From assembly GCA_964351865.1 (NCBI GenBank), contig CAYGPJ010000024.1:1-61141 (forward strand): a stretch of DNA of 61,141 nt. The letters are read 5' to 3'. Positions 8,996-17,098 of the stretch are shown in pieces; the first letter of the stretch is position 1; each line of letters starts with the position of its first letter. This DNA comes from JBCDJI01 sp964351865. Its GTDB lineage: Bacteria; Verrucomicrobiota; Verrucomicrobiia; Methylacidiphilales; JBCBYL01. Under the pieces are notes generated by a model. That model saw only the letters and a program-made list of their open reading frames with translations. It was not told the origin of the DNA and did not search any database. The position numbers and the translations under genes are program-made.

Positions 8996-9559
8996 TCACC
9001 CCGCTTGTGCGATGAGGTTTAGCTTGATGACAACCTTATCTTTGATGAGATTGTCCGCCATGCCCTTATACTTGATCCCATAATCCTGACGATTGATATC
9101 AAACTCGGCGGTGATCACCACGGAATCGCCGTCCTGCTTCACGGTGGTCGGGAAGGTGATGTTTTTGGTCACGCCCCGCAGGGTGAAGTCACCGGAGAGG
9201 TGATAGACCCCGTCGGATTTTTTCTCAAACTTCGTCGCGACGAATTTACTCTCGGGATGCTTTTCCACCTCAAAGAAATCCTCCGACAATAGATGACCCG
9301 TCAACTTATCGGAATCCGACCAGGTGGACTTCATATCAATGAGAAATTGTCCGGACTGGGGCTCGCCATCCACCAGCTGGAAGCTGCCGGAAAACTTCTT
9401 GAAGCCCCCGTCATGACTGCCGATCACTTTGGAACCGACAAACGCAATGGTGGATTTCTTATCGAAGGTGTAAGTCTCTGCAGCACTGATGTGTGAGATA
9501 CTGAGTAAGGTTGATAGAACAATGCATACGAACATAGGGAAATGGTTGCTGGTTTTCAT
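8996..9559 (-). CDS. YceI family periplasmic protein
   Basis: A 187-residue protein with a signal peptide ending near residue 27 (ISA-AET). The mature part follows the YceI lipocalin-like pattern: start YTFDKKSTIAFVGSK, central DMKSTWSD...LTGHLLSEDFF, then GDFTLRGVTKNITFP and a final strand IKLNLIAQ. The family binds polyisoprenoid-like lipids in the periplasm, and some members respond to stress or to quinone metabolism. It is divergent from the LysR-type regulator that starts 78 bases away, so control by that regulator is plausible. Confidence 0.88.
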   Translation of the reverse strand: MKTSNHFPMFVCIVLSTLLSISHISAAETYTFDKKSTIAFVGSKVIGSHDGGFKKFSGSFQLVDGEPQSGQFLIDMKSTWSDSDKLTGHLLSEDFFEVEKHPESKFVATKFEKKSDGVYHLSGDFTLRGVTKNITFPTTVKQDGDSVVITAEFDINRQDYGIKYKGMADNLIKDKVVIKLNLIAQAG

Positions 9560-9637
9560 AACGTTGACACTAGCACCCTTTCTGCATTACCCGCAAATAC
9601 CTTGTTTTTCTTGCCTTATGCGTTTTAGTTATACCCT

Positions 9638-10519
9638 ATGGAGCTGAGACACCTGCGCTATTTTGTTATGACCGCCCAGGAAGGGAGCGTAACCCGCGCC
9701 TCCGAGCGCCTGTTCGTCTCTCAACCCGCCGTATCCAGACAAATCAAAGATCTGGAAGACGAACTCGGGGTGCTGCTGTTTATCCGAGAACCAACCGGCC
9801 TGAGCCTGACCCCCGCCGGTGAAACGGCGCTGGTGCACGCCCGCGACATCCTGATAAAGGCCGAAGGGCTCCAAAACGCCCTGCACACATTCACAAGCAA
9901 CCAGGCACGGCATACCTTGAAAGTCGGCTACCTACCCACCGCCTTACCCGGCTTCCTCGCCGCCGGTATGCGACGATTTAAGCAGCAGGGGGACGGAGTG
10001 GAACTGCAGATCACCGAAATGTCCCCCGTGGAACAGGGGCAGGCACTGCGTGACGGTGAAATCGATCTCGGTCTGATTGGAGACCCTGCAGACGACTTAC
10101 GCCGGGAATTTCAGGTGGAGCATATCCTGAAAACCGAGATGGCCATGCTGGTGCCCGAAGATCATCCGTTAGTCACTCGCAAAGCCGTCTCGCTCTCCGA
10201 ATTCGGTAACGATCGTTTTGCTACCCTCAGCGAAAAAAAGTTTCCTGGTCGCACCGAAATGATGAAGGATTTTTTCGGGAAAGCCGCCATTTCTCCCGAA
10301 ATTGTATGCGCGGCCGAAGGCCTGTCCGAACTACTTGGCCTGATCGGAGCCGGTGACCTGGTGGCCCTGGCCCCAGCAGATCTGGTGCAGCTCCCCCACT
10401 TGGGAGTCTGCTTTTTGCCCCTTAAGCAACCAAGAAAAACGCTCTATTTCTCAGCGATGTGGAGAAAAGGACACGAACCGAAAGGACTGCGTCAGCTCGT
10501 CGAAAACATGAAGCCTTGA
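9638..10519 (+). CDS. LysR family transcriptional regulator
   Basis: A 293-residue LysR-type regulator. The N-terminal winged helix is clear (MELRHLRYFVMTAQEGSVTR, then ERLFVSQPAVSRQIKDLE), followed by a linker helix and a periplasmic-binding-protein-like effector domain (about 90-290, beginning LKVGYLPTALPG). It resembles the CbbR/BenM-like type with an unknown effector. It is transcribed away from the YceI gene across a 78-base spacer, the usual arrangement for a LysR regulator and its target. Confidence 0.92.
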   Translation: MELRHLRYFVMTAQEGSVTRASERLFVSQPAVSRQIKDLEDELGVLLFIREPTGLSLTPAGETALVHARDILIKAEGLQNALHTFTSNQARHTLKVGYLPTALPGFLAAGMRRFKQQGDGVELQITEMSPVEQGQALRDGEIDLGLIGDPADDLRREFQVEHILKTEMAMLVPEDHPLVTRKAVSLSEFGNDRFATLSEKKFPGRTEMMKDFFGKAAISPEIVCAAEGLSELLGLIGAGDLVALAPADLVQLPHLGVCFLPLKQPRKTLYFSAMWRKGHEPKGLRQLVENMKP

Positions 10520-10531
10520 CGCCCCAAATCC

Positions 10532-10605
10532 TTCTACGGGGTCGATCTACGGGGTCGCGGCTTAACGGGCTGTTGACGCATTACTTAACCTGTCAAACGC
10601 ATCCT
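10532..10605 (+). repeat. Dispersed palindromic repeat, copy 3 (degenerate)
   Basis: Shortened copy: two CTACGGGGTCG-like units followed directly by a GACGCATTACTTAACCTG tail that matches the tails of copies 1 and 2. The central palindrome is mostly lost. It sits just upstream of the higBA promoter, as copy 1 does before the broken higB. Confidence 0.55.
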
Positions 10606-10650
10606 AAAGTCCCCCTGAACGATTATTTACATTTCTCCCTCTTATTTGAC

Positions 10651-10686
10651 TTGCAAAATGTATCGCCTCGCGATACATTGATTTAG
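10651..10686 (+). promoter_or_regulatory. higBA promoter with palindromic operator
   Basis: A perfect palindrome with 10-base arms AATGTATCGC and GCGATACATT (spacer CTC) fills 10657-10679. A -35-like TTGCAA (10651-10656) and a -10-like TACATT (10674-10679) are 17 bases apart, so the operator covers the spacer and -10. The GTG of higB begins 7 bases after the -10, which would make the transcript leaderless or nearly so. HigA-type antitoxins repress their own operon through such palindromes. Confidence 0.65.
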
Positions 10687-10973
10687 TGATTGAAAGCTTC
10701 TTGTGTAAAGAGACCGCAAAAGTTTTCAATGGCACGTTTTCAAAGAAGCTGCCACAGGATATTCAGATACGTGCTGCCGACAAGTTGGCCATCATGGATG
10801 CGGCGACTGAGCTGGCGGACCTGATAACCCCTGCCAGTAATCGGTTGGAACTGCTTAAGGGTGATCGTGAAGGGCAACATAGCATTCGGATTAACCAGCA
10901 ATGGAGAATTTGTTTTATTTGGAATGTTGAAAGCAAGCGTTGTGAAGATGTTGAAATAGTCGATTACCACTAA
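10686..10973 (+). CDS. higB: HigB-type toxin (RelE superfamily mRNA interferase)
   Basis: A 95-residue toxin read from GTG. The start MIESFLCKETAKVF, the middle SNRLELLKGDREGQHSIRIN and the end QWRICFIWN...VEIVDYH match the HigB/plasmid-maintenance killer family along its full length. HigB proteins cut mRNA at the ribosome. The antitoxin gene follows after 11 bases, in the toxin-first order typical of higBA. A damaged second copy lies at 8498-8737. Confidence 0.93.
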   Translation: MIESFLCKETAKVFNGTFSKKLPQDIQIRAADKLAIMDAATELADLITPASNRLELLKGDREGQHSIRINQQWRICFIWNVESKRCEDVEIVDYH

Positions 10974-10984
10974 AGGAAGATCAT

Positions 10985-11287
10985 ATGATGAGTAAAAAAA
11001 TACCATTACCTACCCCCGGAGGAATACTCGAAAGAGAATTTCTGGAACCGCTGAATTTGACCGGTGGCGCACTTGCCACCCGCCTCGGAGTCACTCGCAC
11101 GGCCATCAGTCAGATCCTGAAAGGTGATCGCGCCATCTCCGTTGACATGGCATTCCGGTTGGGAAAATGCTTCGGAAATACTCCGCAGTTCTGGCTCAAC
11201 CTGCAACAACAGTATGAAATCCGAAAAGCTCAGGCCGACACTAAACTAAAAGCCAAAGTCAAAGCCATTGAACCCGTCACGGTTTAG
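10985..11287 (+). CDS. higA: HigA-type antitoxin (XRE family)
   Basis: A 100-residue antitoxin with an XRE helix-turn-helix (TGGALATRLGVTRTAISQIL, about residues 27-46) and the GKCFGNTPQFWLNLQQQYE stretch characteristic of HigA. It neutralises HigB and is expected to bind the palindrome at 10657-10679. The ATG at 10985 is preceded by AAGGAAGA, a good ribosome site. Confidence 0.93.
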   Translation: MMSKKIPLPTPGGILEREFLEPLNLTGGALATRLGVTRTAISQILKGDRAISVDMAFRLGKCFGNTPQFWLNLQQQYEIRKAQADTKLKAKVKAIEPVTV

Positions 11288-11489
11288 TTTGATAGTTTCC
11301 CATCAATCCCAAACTCTTACCCACTAAAGAGACGTCAACAGCCCGTTGACTCTTGACACTGATACAAAAGTTCAGAATCGAATCATCTCTCAACAGAGAA
11401 CTGCGCTTAAGCAGCGTGTTTTCTGGGAAAGGGATTAAAAAAAACCTGACAGAAATAGAGTGACACACCTGAATACTAAGCTGCTGAAT

Positions 11490-12659
11490 TTAAAACAATT
11501 CGCGGATATATTTCTCGCGCATCAAGCGCCAGAGGACGACCAGAAAAGCCGTTAGCGGGATGGCGAGAATCATGCCCATGATCCCCCCCATGGCGGTTCC
11601 CCAGAAAAGAATGGCCACGATGATGGCAACAGGATGCAGGCCGGTTTTGTTACCCATAATTTTTGGAGTGAGTATCATGCCTTCGATTACCTGCACCACA
11701 GCAAACACCACCACAGTCAGCCCCAACACCATCCACCCGCCGTCTGGTTGGAAATAGGCGGTCGGCAAGGCCACCGCCAGACCGACGATGTTTCCCAGGT
11801 AAGGTATGATGTTCAACAGCCCCAGTGCAAATCCGATCGCAAATCCAAATTCCAGTCCGACAGCCCAGAAGCCAACGGCATACAACAGCCCTTGGGCGAG
11901 AGCGACTACCAGTTGCCCTCGAAAAAAAGTGACTAGAATCGCAAAAAATTCGGTAAACAGGTAAACCACGTCTTTGCGGGTGCCGGATTTAAGAAAAGGC
12001 AGTCCGGATTCCAGATCCTGCGTCTTGAAAGGGGGCAAAGTTAGGAAAAATATCAGATAGATCGGCACCATCAGCCATCCCAACAACTCACCCAGCCAAC
12101 TCGACGCGTTCAACCCCGCCTCGAACATGGACCCAATGAGGTTCTGCAGCCGGTTCACAATCTCGGCCGTATGCGCCTGAGTAAACTCTGTCAATCGTGT
12201 GCCGATCTCATACTCGTTCCACAGACTCTGGATCTGCGGAAAAACCTCCCCGCCACTCGCCGCGATTTTCTGATACCAGACGGGAACCTTCTCGATGAGT
12301 TCCGCCATCTGGCTGAAAATCACAAACCCGGAAAGCCCTATGACAATCAGCAGCGGCAGAAAGAATGACGACATGATCACCGCTACTGCCAGGGCAGGTT
12401 TGAGCCCTCGCTTGATATGCAACCAGCCGTAGTAGGGTTTCAGCAGCAGCGTCAATACGGCCGCCACCGCGATCGGTATCAGTACGCTCGAGAAGTAGGA
12501 ACAGAACTGAAAAATTAGCCAGATCAGTCCGAACCCGAAGGCCACCACAACGGAGGCAGCCAGAATTGTCAGAGAAGAGGTAATGACTTTAATCTGACTG
12601 GAGCTGAAACGAATATGTCGCAGCTCTTGCTTCTGCTCAGATGTCTTATCGTCTTCCAT
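11490..12659 (-). CDS. AI-2E family transporter (PerM/TqsA-like)
   Basis: A 389-residue polytopic membrane protein with the AI-2E/UPF0118 layout: two N-terminal helices, a hydrophilic stretch with amphipathic helices (about 130-190), then a cluster of helices ending in a conserved region (LNIIPYLGNIVGLAVALPTA, then EGMILTPKIMGNKTGLHPVA). Family members export small molecules, including autoinducer-2 in one case, or act as ion exchangers; the substrate here is unknown. It appears to be a single-gene unit. Confidence 0.9.
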   Translation of the reverse strand: MEDDKTSEQKQELRHIRFSSSQIKVITSSLTILAASVVVAFGFGLIWLIFQFCSYFSSVLIPIAVAAVLTLLLKPYYGWLHIKRGLKPALAVAVIMSSFFLPLLIVIGLSGFVIFSQMAELIEKVPVWYQKIAASGGEVFPQIQSLWNEYEIGTRLTEFTQAHTAEIVNRLQNLIGSMFEAGLNASSWLGELLGWLMVPIYLIFFLTLPPFKTQDLESGLPFLKSGTRKDVVYLFTEFFAILVTFFRGQLVVALAQGLLYAVGFWAVGLEFGFAIGFALGLLNIIPYLGNIVGLAVALPTAYFQPDGGWMVLGLTVVVFAVVQVIEGMILTPKIMGNKTGLHPVAIIVAILFWGTAMGGIMGMILAIPLTAFLVVLWRLMREKYIRELF

Positions 12660-12911
12660 GTCGTTATCCCAGCTTTGACAGTTTTTTTGTCAACGCCCGA
12701 TTTGTTTCCACTCCCGACATCTTAGGGGCTAGCGCCGCATCCTTGAATGAACAAAGCGACTCAGGTAAAGTCAGAATGCAAAATGCAGAAGTGGAAACTG
12801 CGACGGCTGGAGCGGCGGCTACACCAGTCCCCGTTGTTCCCGGACATCAAGCTCAACTGATTCTAAGATCTTTTGCTGGAGATTCCATGCCTTCTGATAT
12901 ATGTATTGTTT

Positions 12912-13331
12912 ATGCGTTTCCCTATCTTCCACATTATCGTAATCCTTACCGCTGCATACCTCACTCCATTGAATCTGGCGACGGCTCAAGCTTCAACCAC
13001 CACCGAGTTTAACCCGACCTTTACTCACGTCGTCTACTTCTGGTTCAAAAACCCGGATGACGCTGCAGCCCGGAAAACCTTTGAGCAGGCGGCCAAAAAA
13101 TTCATGCAGGAATCGCAATACGCTAAAACTCGCTTCATCGGCGTGGCACCCCAAGCGACCCGCGAAGTGGTAGATGACTCTTTCACCTACAGTCTGATCC
13201 TGACCTTTGATTCGGCTGAAGCCCAGGCCAAATACCAGGCAGAACCCGCACATGATGCCTTTGTGGCCACCTGTAAAGAACTGTGGGAAAAGGTCATCGT
13301 TTATGATTCCACCCCGTTACCAAGTCAGTAA
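12912..13331 (+). CDS. Exported stress-responsive A/B-barrel (Dabb) protein
   Basis: The ATG at 12912 gives a signal peptide (MRFPIFHIIVILTAAYL, cut near TAQA) followed by a Dabb ferredoxin-like barrel. Dabb hallmarks are THVVYFWFKNP at the first strand, FIGVAPQATREVVDDSFTYS, and PAHDAFVATC near the end. The fold is common to small stress proteins and heme-degrading relatives, but no activity can be assigned. An upstream TTG at 12873 would only add 13 residues before the signal peptide, so the ATG is preferred. Confidence 0.8.
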   Translation: MRFPIFHIIVILTAAYLTPLNLATAQASTTTEFNPTFTHVVYFWFKNPDDAAARKTFEQAAKKFMQESQYAKTRFIGVAPQATREVVDDSFTYSLILTFDSAEAQAKYQAEPAHDAFVATCKELWEKVIVYDSTPLPSQ

Positions 13332-13413
13332 TGCTCCCGCGCCTCCCCGCGGGACCAACTGAAAACGGTAAATCCATTCCTCTCATTTGCTGGAGCCTTG
13401 CGGTGATTTTAGA

Positions 13414-13493
13414 TATTCAATAAAGGGACATATTCAATAAAGGGACAGACCTTTTATTCAATACAATAAAGGGACAGACCTTTTATTCAATAA
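13414..13493. repeat. Tandem AATAAAGGGACAGACC repeat block
   Basis: Three runs of CAATAAAGGGACA, the last two extended to a unit of about 29 bases ending CAGACCTTTTATTCAATA. Each unit is imperfectly palindromic (AATAAA-GG...CC-TTTATT). An inverted partial copy (ATAAAAGGTCTGTCC) is at about 14461-14475, on the other side of the SLATT-like gene, and further variants lie near 14660-14703 and 25660-25675. Confidence 0.65.
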
Positions 13494-13604
13494 TTTCTGC
13501 TTTAAGTCTACAATAAGAGGCCTGTCTTTGGCACAGATATTGGGACAGTCTTCTACGGTGTCGAGTTCTACGCCCCAGTAGAGCTCGTAAATATTTCCAA
13601 TATT

Positions 13605-14282
13605 CTAAAGATTTGCCTCGCTCGGAATTTTTGACGTCCGTTCAAAAAAGCCTGTATTTGCTTGTGACCTCAAACTACTTACGTTGCCAATCAACTGAGT
13701 AGTAATTTTTTGTATCTCTGTAAGTGCCTCAGAGTTATCCGAAATTTCGTCTTTTAGTAAATACTTTTGGGTAATTTTCATCATGTCAATTTCCCATGTG
13801 GAAATAATATTTTGATATTCATATTGTACTGCTCTGTTATGAGCCCAATTTTCGTTCCAATTATAAAAACCATTGAGGCTAGTCCCAATAGCAATAATCA
13901 TGCCTAATACGGATGCGATAATGTTCTTTTTGGTGAAAGCTGTACTTAGAATTACAGGAATTGAAGCACTAAAAATAATGGTAAACAGGCCAATAAGGCG
14001 AAAATAGAATCTATTGGTGTCGGCAATCTCTTTATGCCATTTCCAATCATTGAGAGCCTGGGATCTGTATTGCTCACAATGTGTGATTGAAGTGATTATT
14101 TCTTCTGGAATGTGCGGATATGCATCTGATTCACCGTAAGGTGTATAGGTGGTCGTGAAATCATTACCTCTATTGTATTTTTTAGTTAAGAAGATCAAAA
14201 AAGTTACAAGAAAGATTAGAATGGTCGCTGCTAGTAGCGCCTTCTGTAGAAGAGTTGATGTAGCACTGTTCACATTTTTCAT
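13605..14282 (-). CDS. SLATT/DUF4231-like two-TM membrane protein (candidate defence effector)
   Basis: A 225-residue AT-rich gene. There is an N-terminal helix at about 12-32, then a region starting YRSQALNDWKWHKEIADTNR, a tight pair of helices (about 92-140) separated by a short loop, and NGFYNWNENWAHNRAVQYEY followed by a helical tail. The Trp/Arg-rich flanks around a helical hairpin match the SLATT/DUF4231 pattern, whose members are proposed pore-forming effectors of nucleotide-signalling defence systems. No cyclase, SLOG or sensor gene is adjacent, so it is an orphan here. The extra N-terminal helix is unusual. Assignment is by pattern only. Confidence 0.6.
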   Translation of the reverse strand: MKNVNSATSTLLQKALLAATILIFLVTFLIFLTKKYNRGNDFTTTYTPYGESDAYPHIPEEIITSITHCEQYRSQALNDWKWHKEIADTNRFYFRLIGLFTIIFSASIPVILSTAFTKKNIIASVLGMIIAIGTSLNGFYNWNENWAHNRAVQYEYQNIISTWEIDMMKITQKYLLKDEISDNSEALTEIQKITTQLIGNVSSLRSQANTGFFERTSKIPSEANL

Positions 14283-14452
14283 ACTTTAGACCTAGCAATA
14301 TAATTTTCGCAGAAAAGGATTTATTTAATCTTCTTCAGGCGAGTGGCATCGACCTTCGTCATGGATACTCCGAATACATTCGCGAGCATGCGGCCGTCGT
14401 GTAACTCTTGACGGATCGTATTAAGGAATCGGTCAGTAATTCTCGACTGATC

Positions 14453-14700
14453 TTTAATAAATAATAAAAGGTCTGTCCTGAATGGCACTAACTTAAGAGC
14501 GTTTTAGGATTGCTCCCGGCGTTAGCCTGGAACGCGAGCATCTTGCTCGCTGACTTGGGCGTCTCGCCCAAGTCTCTCTTCGGGAAGCAGTTCGGCGGGA
14601 CGCCAAACTGTGCGACCGAGACCGTCGCGTTCCTACGGGCTACAGGAAGATCCTGAAGTTAGTGCCATTCAGGTCTGTCCTTATATTTATGTCCCTTTAT
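14453..14700. repeat. Cloverleaf-like palindromic element (REP/BIME-like)
   Basis: Bases 14529-14633 fold into a closed multi-arm structure: outer arms GGAACGCGA and TCGCGTTCC, and inner hairpins at 14534-14550 (GCGAGCA/TGCTCGC), 14552-14574 (10-base perfect arms), 14588-14610 (one mismatch) and 14612-14628. Outside it, CTGAATGGCACTAACT near 14476 and its inverted copy near 14659 make a further frame. No gene was seen between 14283 and 15002; the rest of that stretch is unassigned. Confidence 0.6.
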
Positions 14701-15002
14701 TTACCGAAAACCGCCGATGTCAAAAGCGATTTCACAACAAATTAAACCGAATGCAACAGAAAGGATTTAAACACGGTGGCATCTACCAAATGACCCCATA
14801 CGCCACCCAGCGGCCTTTGAAATTAATCCGCTTGCTCAGAGCCTGATTCCAGAATAACGTTTCAGAAATTCAAGCCCTGCCTCAGCTACGCATCCTTTAC
14901 GCGTCGTTATGATCGCCAATCATGGACACCAATCTTTTTTCCCTTTATTTTTTATCCTGACTATTTTCTAGCAATAAAATATAGATATGTTAGATACCCA
15001 TA

Positions 15003-15167
15003 ATGATTGAGGGTGCCGAATACGTAAGCTATTTTGATGGAATAGCTAAAAGCGCAATTAACTCTGTTTATTCAGACATAAATAGTGGAACTGAAAAGTT
15101 TAGAAAATCTTTTGATATTTTTAAAAAATTTAGGAAAAATAGCTGGCAAAACGTTCCGGGCTGGTGA
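15003..15167 (+). pseudogene. N-terminal fragment of an AT-rich gene cut by IS110 sequence
   Basis: An ATG at 15003 opens a reading frame (MIEGAEYVSYFDGIAKSAIN and onward) whose codons are strongly AT-rich until about 15135. There the DNA changes abruptly to the GC-richer 3' region of the IS110 transposase, and the frame stops at 15165-15167. This looks like the first 45 or so residues of a foreign gene whose remainder was lost. The family is not recognised. Confidence 0.45.
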
Positions 15168-15888
15168 AGCGGTTGATGTCGCCGGTTTCGAGCAGAATGG
15201 TGCCCGAGAGCACCGGGCCGATTCCTGCGAGGGTGTTGAGACTCCGGTAGCCCGGCAGGGAGCGCGCCTGTTTCCAGCAGACCGCTTCGATTCGTTTGAT
15301 CGCCACATCGAGATGTTCGATCTCGGTTTTGGTGATTTCACCGGCCAGCCGGTCGTAGGAGTTTTCGAAGAGATCGGCAATTTCATCCGGGGCAGAACAC
15401 TTTACCCGCGAGAGTTGTAATGTTTTTCCGGTATTGCGGGCGTATTGGTTTTTGAGCACCAAAATCAACGAGGTTCGTTTGTTCACCAGCATACCGCGAC
15501 GGCGCAGCAGATCTCTCACCCCGCGCGATTCGCGTTCGTAAATGTAGCCGCACTCCAGGATGTTCAGGCGCAGCAACTCGGCGATAAAGTAGGCGTCAGT
15601 TTTATCGTTAGCATACTTGAGACCTTCATACTGGTTCATCCCCGCCGGGTGCGCCAGCTTCACCTCATAGCCCGCATCGCTCAAACCATCGACAAGCCAG
15701 TACCAGTTGAAGGTTGATTCCACCGCCACCTCCAATACTTTCATCTTCAGTCCTTTGAGGTAGGCGATCACCTCAGAGAGTTCACAGGGAAGTTTTTGAT
15801 GACCGACACGTCGGCCTTGTTTGTCCACGATTGCCACTACCAGATTATTGCTATGCAGGTCGATTCCTGCGTATACTTGCTTGCGCAT
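15130..15888 (-). mobile_element. IS110 family transposase, 3'-truncated
   Basis: A 252-residue frame with the IS110 layout: an N-terminal DEDD domain (YAGIDLHSNNLVVAIVDKQG, Asp at the start, later the EVAVESTFNWYWLVDGL and KTDAYFIAELLRL blocks) and the beginning of the C-terminal transposase_20 domain (LNTLAGIGPVLSGTILLETG). Full-length members have roughly 320-400 residues; this one ends right after RFASYFS, so the conserved Ser-containing C-terminus is gone. The 5' side is followed by a hairpin GAGGGGGC/GCCCCCTC at about 15962-15979. Probably inactive. Confidence 0.85.
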
Positions 15889-16220
15889 AATAGAGTCTCC
15901 TCACAGTTGAGTGTTCTTGATTCCGGCGATGCACCACACACCGCCCGATTCAGCTTACTGTGAGGGGGCTTGCCCCCTCAACTCCTTTGACCTTAATGGC
16001 TATCAGGTGACAAATCTTGATAAAATGTAGCCAACCCCGCCGGCATCCTCTCCAACCACTGCGACACCAAAACCCCCGAAGAACAGAAACAGGCTTTCCT
16101 TAAAACTTTTTTGAACTGCTAATGCACGCTAATAGACGCTAATTTTCACAAACATTCGAAAAATACAGTATCAAACCTGTAGTCGTCCAGAATTCTACTC
16201 ACGCGCCATTCAATGAATGA
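15889..16220. other. Gap beside the IS110 remnant
   Basis: Holds the probable IS110 5' flank, a GAGGGGG/CCCCCTC hairpin, a GGTGACAAATCTTGA string resembling bases near 8893, and a short open stretch at about 16036-16122 (NPAGILSNHCDTKTPEEQKQ) that reads like the 3' end of a lost gene. TTAGCG-type repeats follow at 16120-16145. No complete gene was seen. Confidence 0.4.
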
Positions 16221-17060
16221 TTATTCTGCTTTAGAGAAACCTTTAAAGACCACCTTTATCAAAAGAAAGCCCATCAGCGCCAGAAAGGTTCCTGCCATCG
16301 CTCCGGTTACCCCACCGAGCACGGTATTCAACCCCACATTCGGTGAGAACGGACGCAGAGCAGGTTCTGCCTTATTGACGATTACGGCGACGTCTTTTAC
16401 TAAATGCTGATCCACCACCTCCTGCTTGTAGCGAGCACTGATGATTTCCAAAAGAGACCTCTGAGTTTGCAGCTGACGTTTTGCCTGCTCCAGTGCATCC
16501 GGGCCCTGAGCAACTGCTAGATCCACTGCTTGCTGAGCAGATTCAACTTCCGCTTTCTGCCTCACTAACTCGGCTTTAAGTGCCTCGATATCGCGATTGC
16601 TCGCTGCTCTTTTCTGCTGATTGGTATCATTTAGATATTCTTCTGTCAGCGTATTCACGATCAATGCTGACAAGTCCGAGTCTTCGGTAATCGCCGTGAT
16701 TTCGATGAGATGCGTATTGCGATACGGTCGTAATAAAATCTGTTGCCCCAGTCGCTGGCGTGCAGTGGAGAGTTCAACGCCCCACCGTTCTGTAAGCTTT
16801 AATCGTTCGACGACGGCAGTGGTTATTTTACTGGAAAGGATCAACTCAAATTCTGAAGCCAATTCCACATCCGTCATTTTATGGGACGCTGCTAAATAAG
16901 AGGTTCTTTTTCCAGTGGATGACTCCCGTTTCACAATAGCGGATGAGGCATATTCTTTGGTTAACGTTTTCGAATAATAGTAACCCGTCACTACCCCGGT
17001 AAATGCACCCAGCACTGCTCCTACAACGGCCATTATTACTGCTAGTAAAATCGATTTCAT
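16221..17060 (-). CDS. Wzz-like polysaccharide chain-length protein
   Basis: A 279-residue protein with a membrane helix at each end (about 5-30 and 245-268), and a periplasmic middle with a long coiled coil (about 150-215, EALKAELVRQKAEVESAQQA). A Pro-rich AEPALRPFSPN lies just before the second helix. This is the Wzz/Etk N-terminal-domain pattern without a kinase. Such proteins set polymer length in Wzy-dependent or ABC-type polysaccharide assembly. It lies far from the glycan genes at 30-41 kb and close to an exported hydrolase on the same strand. Confidence 0.75.
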   Translation of the reverse strand: MKSILLAVIMAVVGAVLGAFTGVVTGYYYSKTLTKEYASSAIVKRESSTGKRTSYLAASHKMTDVELASEFELILSSKITTAVVERLKLTERWGVELSTARQRLGQQILLRPYRNTHLIEITAITEDSDLSALIVNTLTEEYLNDTNQQKRAASNRDIEALKAELVRQKAEVESAQQAVDLAVAQGPDALEQAKRQLQTQRSLLEIISARYKQEVVDQHLVKDVAVIVNKAEPALRPFSPNVGLNTVLGGVTGAMAGTFLALMGFLLIKVVFKGFSKAE

Positions 17061-17098
17061 GCGAATCCTCTTCTTTGATGATCAGGCAGCATTCAGCG

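Noticed and set aside
8895..9083. Small open frame overlapping the YceI gene end
   Set aside because: No ribosome site or recognisable features; overlaps a well-supported gene on the other strand.
12641..13012. Frame of 123 residues across the gap before the Dabb gene
   Set aside because: Overlaps the start of the AI-2E gene and the Dabb signal peptide in another frame; no protein-like pattern.
13414..13493. Possible CRISPR array with 29-base units
   Set aside because: Only two full units, directly adjoining, no spacer and no cas genes nearby.
14610..14846. 78-residue frame after the cloverleaf element
   Set aside because: It starts inside the palindromic element and runs through repeat fragments; no coding signal.
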